Shown here piece after piece: positions 8,051 through 14,121 of a stretch of DNA of 19,313 bases. Made by a program: the position numbers and the translations under genes. Each line of letters begins with the position of its first letter. Positions within the stretch are counted from its first letter, which is position 1. A model generated the notes under the pieces. The model was given only the letters and a program-made list of their open reading frames with translations. It made no database searches and was not told the origin of the DNA. The DNA comes from Hyphomicrobiales bacterium (lineage in GTDB: Bacteria > Pseudomonadota > Alphaproteobacteria > Rhizobiales > Xanthobacteraceae), in contig JACQTM010000337.1 in NCBI GenBank assembly GCA_016210825.1, positions 1-19,313 on the forward strand. Direction: 5' to 3'.

Positions 8051-8103
8051 TGGGTCCCGGTTCTGCAGCGTGGCACTTCGCGCCGCACTGCGCCCGGGAC
8101 ACG
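8051..8103 (+). repeat. 53-bp palindrome, copy B
   Basis: Same length as copy A and opposite in orientation, with 17 bases between them. The edges TGGGTCCCGG (8051-8060) and CCGGGACACG (8094-8103) are identical to copy A's, and the centre CTTCGCGC is shared; the arms have diverged with partly compensated pairing. It ends 36 bases from the GIY-YIG stop codon. Confidence 0.85.
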
Positions 8104-8139
8104 CGACTATAAAGACGACAAATCGGAAGCCAAGTCGCG

Positions 8140-8403
8140 TCAAGTCGGATCGCCTTCTTCGATCAGCTTTATCTTCCATGCCCAGCGCCACTTCTTCAGC
8201 AATCTTTCCCGCAATCTCGCATCGAGTATGGATGCATATTCTTCCGTGTGAACCAATTTATCGATGCGGTATTTGCGCGAAAAGCCAGGAACAAGCATCG
8301 CCTTGTGTTCATGAACACGACGGCCAAGATTATTGGTCACGCCCACATAAAGCGTCCCATTGCGCCGGCTCGCAAGAATGTAGACAAAATATCGGTCCGC
8401 CAT
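8140..8403 (-). CDS. Single-domain GIY-YIG endonuclease-like protein
   Basis: An 87-residue protein that is essentially one GIY-YIG nuclease domain of the YhbQ/URI type. The visible catalytic residues are all in place: Tyr8 in the FVYIL segment, Tyr19 in TLYVGVTNNL, Arg28/Arg29 and His33 in GRRVHEHK, and Glu66 before LLKKW. The basic C-terminal WRWAWKIKLIEEG is the family's usual ending. An upstream in-frame stop four codons before the ATG at 8403 fixes the start. The gene breaks the lapA-ihfB pair and is bracketed by palindromes: copies A/B after its stop, copy C before its start. Substrate is unknown; similar small GIY-YIG genes are abundant in this bacterial group. Intact residues argue that it is active. 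Confidence 0.88.
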   Translation of the reverse strand: MADRYFVYILASRRNGTLYVGVTNNLGRRVHEHKAMLVPGFSRKYRIDKLVHTEEYASILDARLRERLLKKWRWAWKIKLIEEGDPT

Positions 8404-8444
8404 ATCGGACCATCATAAAATTATGCGCTTCGCAGAGTTTCTCC

Positions 8445-8501
8445 TGGGTCCCGGATCGGCGCTTTGGCTCGCGACGCTCGCCGTCGCTTGTCCGGGACAC
8501 A
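8445..8501 (+). repeat. Palindrome of the same family, copy C
   Basis: It starts TGGGTCCCGGAT and ends TCCGGGACACA, same edges and orientation as copy B; the outer stem is GTCCCGG (8448-8454) with CCGGGAC (8492-8498), plus an inner GCGACG/CGTCGC stem. It is slightly longer than A and B. It lies 42 bases before the GIY-YIG start codon and 14 bases after the ihfB stop. Confidence 0.8.
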
Positions 8502-8515
8502 AGAATGTACCCGCC

Positions 8516-8806
8516 TTACCCCGGGCTATCCTTGTTCAGGCGCTCGCGCATTTCCTTGCCGGTCTTGAAGAAGGGCACGGATTTTTTTTCGACTGAGACG
8601 TGGGCGCCGGTGCGCGGATTGCGTCCGGTGCGCGCGGGACGGTGCTTCACGGAGAACGCGCCGAAACCGCGCAATTCCACACGGTCGCCGCGGGCTAGCG
8701 CGGCAACAATTTCATTGAGGATCGCGTTGACGATGTTTTCGACGTCGCGCTGATAGAGGTGCGGGTTCTGTGTGGCGATATGCTGGACAAGCTCTGACTT
8801 AATCAT
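8516..8806 (-). CDS. ihfB: Integration host factor beta subunit
   Basis: A 96-residue DNA-bending protein of the HU/IHF family, which with IhfA bends DNA at specific sites in recombination, replication and sigma-54 promoters. It starts MIKSELVQHIA and carries the signature GRNPRTGAHVSVEKKSVPFFKTGKEMRERL, whose NPRTG segment holds the proline that intercalates into DNA. The IHF-beta start and the GFGAFSVKHR segment favour IhfB over HU. The ATG at 8806 follows TAGAGG. It is downstream of sppA on the same strand, 69 bases apart, as in related genomes (rpsA-sppA-ihfB or rpsA-ihfB). Confidence 0.95.
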   Translation of the reverse strand: MIKSELVQHIATQNPHLYQRDVENIVNAILNEIVAALARGDRVELRGFGAFSVKHRPARTGRNPRTGAHVSVEKKSVPFFKTGKEMRERLNKDSPG

Positions 8807-8875
8807 TGGCCTCTACGCTCACTCATGCCAAGAGGAAATACCCACCCACGATGTTCTTAAAGCGGCCCCTGCCGT

Positions 8876-9859
8876 TCAGTTGGACATAGGAGGGTGCCAA
8901 AGGGCCAGAAGACCGTCAAGGTTGAGGCGCTCGACAGCTTGCAGTGCACCAGACTCCTCAATTCGCCGCGCAATCGAGGTCAAGCCAACCGCATCGAGCA
9001 CAGTGACGGCTGCGAGATGCAGGAACGTCAGGTCGCCGAACCGCGAGCGGAGCCGGTAGTCGCGCACCGGCGTCTTTGGGTCAATCTGCTTCTCCTTGGC
9101 CAGCCAGTCGATGGCGTTCTGCTCGTTGCCTAGCTCGTCCACGAGATTGAGCGCCAGCGCCTGGCGGCCGGTGAAGACACGCCCGTCGGCGACCCGCTCC
9201 AATGCCTGGGCGTCGAGATGCCGGTTCTGCTGGACCAGCCCGCGAAACCAGGCGTAGGAATCCTTCACGATCGCCTCGAGCGCGGCGCGCGCCTCCGGGC
9301 TCGTGGGCTCATAGCCGCTAGGCGCCGCCTTTAGCGGCGAGGATTTAATTTCTTCCACCTTCACGCCGAGCGTTTTCAGCAGGTCGGCGACGTTCGGATA
9401 TTGGAACAACACGCCGATCGAACCGACGAGGGAGGAACTCTGAGCGATGATGCGCTCGCCCGCGAGCGCCGCCATGTAGCCGCCCGACGCCGCAAGGCCG
9501 TCGATGACGACGACAACCGGTTTCCGCTCACGCAGCCGCAAAAGTGCGTTGTGCAGTTGCTCGGAGCCGGCGGTTGTGCCGCCGGGGCTGTCAATATGGA
9601 CAATGACGGCCCTAGCCTGGGACTTGGACAACCGGTCCAGGGCCTCGACGCGCTCCAAATTCCCGCGGATCAGACCGCTGATCTGCACCCGGGCGATCGA
9701 AGCGGTCGCCGGCATGCTCAAGCCGCTAAGCGGCGAGCCGAAACGGGCACCAACAACCACTAACGCAAAGAGTGCAACAACAACGGTGAGAACGCGCCAG
9801 AAAGTCAATTTGCGCCGCATCCGGCGGCGATCGACGATTTGGTCCGCATCGAGCGACAT
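8876..9859 (-). CDS. sppA: Signal peptide peptidase SppA
   Basis: A 327-residue membrane-bound serine protease of family S49 that degrades leftover signal peptides. One N-terminal membrane anchor (about residues 19-38) is followed by the protease domain. HIDSPGG lies at 88-94, the probable catalytic Ser125 in LAASGGYM and the partner Lys177 in SSPLKAAPS, matching the Ser-Lys dyad of the short SppA form. The frame is open back to 9946, but the ATG at 9859 (MSLDADQIVD) is chosen: GGGAGAGG lies just before it, and the longer version would add a basic stretch read through the hairpin after rpsA. It lies 99 bases downstream of rpsA. Confidence 0.93.
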   Translation of the reverse strand: MSLDADQIVDRRRMRRKLTFWRVLTVVVALFALVVVGARFGSPLSGLSMPATASIARVQISGLIRGNLERVEALDRLSKSQARAVIVHIDSPGGTTAGSEQLHNALLRLRERKPVVVVIDGLAASGGYMAALAGERIIAQSSSLVGSIGVLFQYPNVADLLKTLGVKVEEIKSSPLKAAPSGYEPTSPEARAALEAIVKDSYAWFRGLVQQNRHLDAQALERVADGRVFTGRQALALNLVDELGNEQNAIDWLAKEKQIDPKTPVRDYRLRSRFGDLTFLHLAAVTVLDAVGLTSIARRIEESGALQAVERLNLDGLLALWHPPMSN

Positions 9860-9921
9860 GGGCCTCTCCCTCGATGATTCGCGACGATTAGTGCCGCGCA
9901 AACGGGACGTTAGTTTGACCG

Positions 9922-9953
9922 GGAGCGGGCGCAGCCTTGGCCGCATTCGCTCC
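9922..9953 (-). terminator. Hairpin after rpsA
   Basis: On the minus strand, GGAGCG and CGCTCC pair around an inner stem GCGGCC/GGCTGC with a 2-base loop, 5 bases past the rpsA stop. No T run follows, so it may be an mRNA-stabilising or partial termination element rather than a full terminator. It would separate the highly expressed rpsA from sppA-ihfB. Confidence 0.4.
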
Positions 9954-9958
9954 GTTAT

Positions 9959-11689
9959 TTATTTGTCGGCTTCCTCGCTCCCCGTCTTCCCAGTGGCACG
10001 CTTGAGCACGGTGCCGAGAATGTCGCCGAGCGTGGCGCCGGAATCCGAGGAGCCGTATTGCGCGATCGCTTCTTTCTCCTCGGCGACTTCCAAGGCCTTG
10101 ATCGAGACGGAGACCTTGCGCGACTTGCGGTCAAATTGCGTAATTCGGGCATCGACCTTCTGGCCGGCCTGAAAACGCTCGGCGCGCTGCTCCGAACGGT
10201 CGCGGGCAAGGTCCGCGCGCTTGATGAAGGTCTCAAGGTCGGTGCCGGTGATCTTCACATCGATGCCGGCCTCCTTCACCGCCAGCACTTCGCATGTCAC
10301 CACCGCACCCTTCTTCAGTTCGCCGCCGGTTTGCGCCTCGGCGAAGGGATCGCCCTGCAATTGCTTGATACCGAGCGAGATGCGCTCCTTCTCCACGTCG
10401 ACATCGAGCACGGAGGCCTTAATCTTATCGCCCTTTTTAAATTCCTCGATCACCTGTTCACCCGGCCGTTTCCAGTCGAGGTCGGAGAGATGGACCATGC
10501 CGTCGACGTCGCCATCGAGCCCGAGGAACAGTCCGAACTCGGTTTTGTTTTTCACTTCGCCCTCGACGACGGAACCGGGTGGATATTTCTCGACAAAGAC
10601 CTCCCACGGATTGCGCATGGTTTGCTTGAGGCCGAGCGAGATGCGGCGTTTGACCGGGTCGACTTCGAGGATCTGCACCTCGACTTCCTGGGAGGTGGAG
10701 ACGATTTTGCCGGGATGCACGTTCTTTTTTGTCCATGACATCTCGGAGACGTGGATCAGGCCCTCGATACCGGGCTCGAGCTCAACGAAGGCGCCGTAAT
10801 CGGTGATGTTGGTGACGCGGCCCTTAAAGCGGGTGCCGACCGGGAATTTCGCCTCGATGCCCTGCCAGGGATCGTCGAGCAATTGCTTCATGCCGAGCGA
10901 GATGCGGTGCGTCTCGTGATTGATCTTGATGATCTTGACCTTCACCTGCTGGCCGATATTGAGCACCTCGGTCGGGTGATTAACCCTGCGCCAGGCGATG
11001 TCGGTGACGTGGAGCAGGCCGTCGATGCCGCCGAGATCGACGAAGGCGCCATAATCGGTGATGTTCTTGACAACGCCGTCGATGACCTGACCCTCTTCGA
11101 GATTCTGCACCAATTCCTGGCGCTGCTCGGCGCGCGTTTCTTCCAGCACGGTGCGGCGGGAGACGACGATGTTGCCGCGCCGGCGGTCCATCTTGAGGAT
11201 CTGGAATTGCTGCGGCGCGTTCATCAGCGGCGTAACATCGCGGATTGGACGGATATCGACTTGGCTGCGCGGCAGGAAGGCCACCGCGCCGTCGAGATCG
11301 ACCGTGAAGCCGCCCTTGACCTGGTTGAAGATAGTGCCCTGCACCTTCTCGTTGTTCTGGAAGGCCTTCTCAAGTTTGCCCCAGCTTTCCTCGCGGCGCG
11401 CCTTGTCGCGCGAAAGCACCGCCTCGCCGAGCGCATTCTCGACGCGCTCGAGATAGACCTCGACGGTGTCGCCGATCTTGAGATCGGATTGACGGCCGGG
11501 ACCAGAAAATTCCCGCAGCGCGACGCGCCCTTCGGTCTTGAGCCCGACATCGATGACGGCAAGATCCTTTTCGATCCCGACGACCGTTCCCTTGATGACG
11601 GAGCCTTCCTGCAAATTGCCGGTGGTAAACGACTCTTCCAGCAACTTGGCAAAATCCTCGCGCGAGGGCGCTGCACTCGTGGCGGCCAT
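9959..11689 (-). CDS. rpsA: 30S ribosomal protein S1
   Basis: A 576-residue protein with six S1/OB RNA-binding repeats, at roughly residues 28-95, 112-180, 195-265, 282-352, 369-439 and 456-527. Repeats 3 and 4 share the strongly conserved NITDYGAFV and the HVTDI/HVSEMSW segments. S1 unwinds mRNA and brings it to the small subunit. The frame is open up to 11803, but the correct start is the ATG at 11689 (MAATSAAPSREDFAKLL): it has AGGAGA 6 bases upstream, and the extra 38 codons read through a palindromic repeat. In relatives cmk lies directly upstream; here the cys operon intervenes. Length is normal for the group. Confidence 0.97.
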   Translation of the reverse strand: MAATSAAPSREDFAKLLEESFTTGNLQEGSVIKGTVVGIEKDLAVIDVGLKTEGRVALREFSGPGRQSDLKIGDTVEVYLERVENALGEAVLSRDKARREESWGKLEKAFQNNEKVQGTIFNQVKGGFTVDLDGAVAFLPRSQVDIRPIRDVTPLMNAPQQFQILKMDRRRGNIVVSRRTVLEETRAEQRQELVQNLEEGQVIDGVVKNITDYGAFVDLGGIDGLLHVTDIAWRRVNHPTEVLNIGQQVKVKIIKINHETHRISLGMKQLLDDPWQGIEAKFPVGTRFKGRVTNITDYGAFVELEPGIEGLIHVSEMSWTKKNVHPGKIVSTSQEVEVQILEVDPVKRRISLGLKQTMRNPWEVFVEKYPPGSVVEGEVKNKTEFGLFLGLDGDVDGMVHLSDLDWKRPGEQVIEEFKKGDKIKASVLDVDVEKERISLGIKQLQGDPFAEAQTGGELKKGAVVTCEVLAVKEAGIDVKITGTDLETFIKRADLARDRSEQRAERFQAGQKVDARITQFDRKSRKVSVSIKALEVAEEKEAIAQYGSSDSGATLGDILGTVLKRATGKTGSEEADK

Positions 11690-11709
11690 GTAATCTCCTG
11701 CTTCGCCTT

Positions 11710-11823
11710 GAGCATGAACTTTTCCGACCTTCCTTCGCCCGCCGAAGCGGGCTTCGCGAAGGCGGGAAACCGGTTCCCACCCCCGGATCAAGTCCGGGGG
11801 CAAGCATTTTCGGGATCATGCTC
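11710..11823 (-). repeat. Composite palindromic repeat upstream of rpsA
   Basis: Outer arms GAGCATGA (11710-11717) and TCATGCTC (11816-11823). Three blocks, GAGCATGAACTTTTCCGA (11710-11727), AAACCGGTTCCCA (11767-11779) and TTTTCGGGATCATGCTC (11807-11823), together give almost exactly the about 49-bp palindrome I recall as very common in Hyphomicrobiales genomes. Between them sit two independent hairpins: 11728-11766 (stem CCTTCGC/GCGAAGG with inner GCCCGC/GCGGGC) and 11780-11806 (stem CCCCCGGA/TCCGGGGG). It ends 20 bases from the rpsA start codon, so it is in the leader or promoter region. Confidence 0.7.
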
Positions 11824-12172
11824 ATAGCGGTATCGCCGGTGGCTTATTGATCGGCATCCCGACCGCGCGGTCCGAAGGTCCCGCAGACCTTCGGCAACCC
11901 CGATAGGATGGGGGGCCGGCGCGTTAGCCGTTCGATCGGAACGATGGTTTGCCCGGACCCTTGAACGAGGCGTCGAGCGGGGCTTTGTCCTCCAACACGA
12001 AAGCGCGGTCAGCCGTGCCTTCGGCCCGCTCGGACGGCCTCGATGTTGTCGATGGCAGCCCGGACTGCCGCGTCTATAGCCAAAGCTGCGTATCGCAGCA
12101 AGGCCGCGCTTGGCCGTTCCGCCATTCTCATGCGCTATCCGACTTGGCAATAACGTTGAACGCACCGACGAT

Positions 12173-12204
12173 TCATTCCGCGAATACTCTCAACCATGGA
12201 ATGA
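12173..12204. promoter_or_regulatory. Inverted repeat upstream of cysH, possible operator
   Basis: TCATTCC (12173-12179) and GGAATGA (12198-12204), a perfect 7-bp inverted repeat with 18 bases between, located 11 bases before the candidate -35 box of cysH. The position suits an activator of sulfate assimilation such as a LysR-type regulator, but the sequence alone does not identify the protein. Confidence 0.3.
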
Positions 12205-12214
12205 TCCAATCCGT

Positions 12215-12244
12215 TTGATCGCATCGAAGAGTAAAAAATAATCT
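12215..12244 (+). promoter_or_regulatory. Candidate promoter of the cysHDN operon
   Basis: TTGATC (12215-12220), an 18-base spacer and TAATCT (12239-12244) in an AT-rich stretch, about 70 bases before the chosen cysH start. Both boxes are imperfect; inferred from sequence only. Confidence 0.3.
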
Positions 12245-12313
12245 TTTCAATCAAAGGGTTGCGGCCAAAAAACAAAACATTCTATGCCTGTTGCGTGTGG
12301 AAGTGGAATTAGC

Positions 12314-13147
12314 ATGGCCGCGGCATCAGGATTGACAGCGACAGAGCGAGCCCCGCGCGGGGCTCCCGAAAGCCCAACGCTCGAGGGCCTGACAAACCGC
12401 CTCACCGCGGCGTCGCATTCACTCGATCTATTCGAGCGGCTGTCCGCCATTCGACGCGAAGCCACCGGCCGGCTTGTTTTCACGACAAGTTTCGGGCTTG
12501 AAGACCAAGCGATCGGCCACGCGATCTTCACGCAAGACTTGCGGGTCGACGTGATCACTCTCGATACCGGCCGGCTATTTCCGGAAACGCATCAAGTGTG
12601 GGCGCAGACGGAGCAACGCTACGGATTCCGGATCCATGGCCTTGCTCCGGACCATCGCAAAGTCGAGGCGCTGCTCGCCGAACAAGGCATCGACGGATTC
12701 CGCGCGTCGGTCGCCGCACGGCTAGCCTGTTGCGGCGTGCGCAAGGTGGAACCGCTTGGCCGCGCCCTCGCGGGCGCGTCGGGCTGGATCACGGGCTTGC
12801 GCGCCGAACAATCGGGAACCCGCGCGGGAACATCCTTCGTCGCCCGCGATCAGGCTCGCGAGCTTTTCAAATTCAATCCGCTTTTCGACTGGACGCGCAA
12901 ACAGGTCGAAGACTTCGTTCGCGAATACCATGTTCCCTACAATTCCCTGCATGATCGCGGATTTCTTTCGATCGGCTGTAGTCCCTGTACGCGCGCCGTT
13001 GCGCCGGGAGAGCCGGAACGCGCCGGGCGCTGGTGGTGGGAGGCCGAAGACAAGAAGGAATGCGGGCTGCATTCCAACCCGCGCCGGCCCGTCGCGGCCA
13101 GTGCTAAGGCGAACGGCACTGACAAGTTACCGGAACGGGTTTCATAA
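12314..13147 (+). CDS. cysH: Assimilatory adenylylsulfate (APS) reductase
   Basis: A 277-residue CysH protein that reduces activated sulfate to sulfite using thioredoxin. The nucleotide-binding SFGLEDQ (about 59-65) and LDTGRLFPET (83-92) are present. Cys139-Cys140 and Cys222/Cys225 (ACCGVRK and GCSPCTR) form the [4Fe-4S] ligand set of the APS-using (plant/rhizobial) type, absent from the PAPS-using E. coli enzyme, and the catalytic Cys250 lies in KKECGLH. Start: the ATG at 12314 has GTGGAA upstream; an ATG at 12284 would add ten residues but has no Shine-Dalgarno. The about 25-residue N-terminal extension is variable. First gene of cysH-cysD-cysN; cysD begins 2 bases after its stop. Confidence 0.95.
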   Translation: MAAASGLTATERAPRGAPESPTLEGLTNRLTAASHSLDLFERLSAIRREATGRLVFTTSFGLEDQAIGHAIFTQDLRVDVITLDTGRLFPETHQVWAQTEQRYGFRIHGLAPDHRKVEALLAEQGIDGFRASVAARLACCGVRKVEPLGRALAGASGWITGLRAEQSGTRAGTSFVARDQARELFKFNPLFDWTRKQVEDFVREYHVPYNSLHDRGFLSIGCSPCTRAVAPGEPERAGRWWWEAEDKKECGLHSNPRRPVAASAKANGTDKLPERVS

Positions 13148-13149
13148 AT

Positions 13150-14121
13150 GTGGCGGTGATGAGATACGTAAACGAAGAGCAGAATAATTTCGCGGGCGCG
13201 CCGCGTCACAATGGCGCGTCCGTTCGGCTGACGAATCTTGATCAGCTGGAGGCGGAAAGCATCTTCATCATTCGCGAAGCCGTCGCCGAATCCGATAACC
13301 CGGTGATGCTCTATTCGATCGGCAAGGATTCATCGGTCTTACTGCACCTTGCCATGAAGGCCTTCTACCCCGGCAAGCCTCCTTTCCCGCTCCTGCATGT
13401 CGATACGACCTGGAAGTTCCGCGAGATGATTGCTTTTCGCGACCAGCGCATCCGCAATCTCGGTCTCGATCTGATCGTCCATGTCAACGAGACGGGAATA
13501 GCGCGCGGTATAGGTCCGGTCACACATGGTTCCGAACTGCATACGGACGTCATGAAAACGCAGGCGTTGCGACAGGCGCTCGAAAGGCATGGCTTCGATC
13601 TTGCTTTTGGCGGTGCGCGCCGCGATGAGGACAAATCGCGTGCCAAGGAACGGGTTTTTTCCTTCCGCAACGAGCACCATCGCTGGGATCCCAAGCGGCA
13701 GCGTCCCGAACCATGGCGCCTGTTCAATGCCAAGAAGCGCAAGGGCGAAAGCATCCGCGTTTTTCCGCTCTCGAATTGGACCGAGCTCGATATCTGGCTC
13801 TATATCCGCCGCGAGAATATTCCCGTTGTACCGTTGTATTTCGCGGCGCACCGGCCGGTCGTTGAACGCGACGGCACGCTCATCATGGTCGACGACGACC
13901 GCCTTCCCCTCAAGGCGGATGAAATGCCGCAGGACCGGCTCGTTCGTTTCCGCACGCTCGGCTGTTATCCGCTGACCGGCGCGATCGAAAGCGATGCCAC
14001 CACCGTTGCCGATATCGTTCGCGAGACGGCCGAGACCCGTTTCTCCGAACGGCGCGGGCGGCTGATCGACCACGATGGCTCGGCTTCGATGGAACGTAAA
14101 AAACAGGAAGGCTATTTCTGA
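13150..14121 (+). CDS. cysD: Sulfate adenylyltransferase subunit 2
   Basis: The catalytic subunit of ATP sulfurylase, 323 residues from GTG 13150. It makes APS from ATP and sulfate, driven by GTP hydrolysis in CysN. The PP-loop YSIGKDSSVLLHLAMKAF has SxGKDS at residues 56-61; LLHVDTTWKFREM, FGGARRDEDKSRAKER and the C-terminal GCYPLTGAIES, TRFSERRGRLIDHD and KKQEGYF are all characteristic of CysD. The start is uncertain: GTG 13150 is two bases after the cysH stop, ATG 13159 is three codons in; neither has a strong Shine-Dalgarno, so re-initiation after cysH is likely. Its TGA overlaps the cysN ATG by one base. Confidence 0.96.
   Translation: MAVMRYVNEEQNNFAGAPRHNGASVRLTNLDQLEAESIFIIREAVAESDNPVMLYSIGKDSSVLLHLAMKAFYPGKPPFPLLHVDTTWKFREMIAFRDQRIRNLGLDLIVHVNETGIARGIGPVTHGSELHTDVMKTQALRQALERHGFDLAFGGARRDEDKSRAKERVFSFRNEHHRWDPKRQRPEPWRLFNAKKRKGESIRVFPLSNWTELDIWLYIRRENIPVVPLYFAAHRPVVERDGTLIMVDDDRLPLKADEMPQDRLVRFRTLGCYPLTGAIESDATTVADIVRETAETRFSERRGRLIDHDGSASMERKKQEGYF

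Larger units (their letters stand above)
11824..12313. other. Non-coding stretch between rpsA and cysH
   Basis: About 490 bases with no convincing gene; frames open on both strands here show no recognisable motif or start site. It must hold the promoters of the divergent rpsA and cysH. Visible structure: a perfect 9-bp hairpin CCGAAGGTC (11872-11880) / GACCTTCGG (11886-11894), and a 6-bp hairpin GCTGCG/CGCAGC (12085-12099). The last about 110 bases before cysH are clearly AT-richer than the surroundings. Confidence 0.6.

Noticed and set aside
7981..8501. A CRISPR array, because of the repeated palindromes.
   Set aside because: There are only three copies, two of them inverted, with unequal spacing that includes a gene; no array structure or cas gene is present.
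10790..11070. Near-identical DNA segments such as TAATCGGTGATGTT occurring twice.
   Set aside because: They encode the NITDYGAFV segments of neighbouring S1 repeats in rpsA, so they are internal protein repeats and not a DNA element.
11690..11803. N-terminal extension of S1 by 38 residues.
   Set aside because: It reads through a palindromic repeat, lacks family similarity, and the ATG at 11689 has a strong AGGAGA site.
10751..11827. A 358-codon acidic open frame antisense to rpsA.
   Set aside because: Its composition is simply the complement of S1 codons, and it extends into the repeat region; no motif is recognised.
11788..12218. Open frames on both strands between rpsA and cysH (125 and 89 codons).
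   Set aside because: They are rich in Arg, Ser and Pro as expected of shadow frames in GC-rich DNA, have no convincing ribosome-binding site and no known motif.
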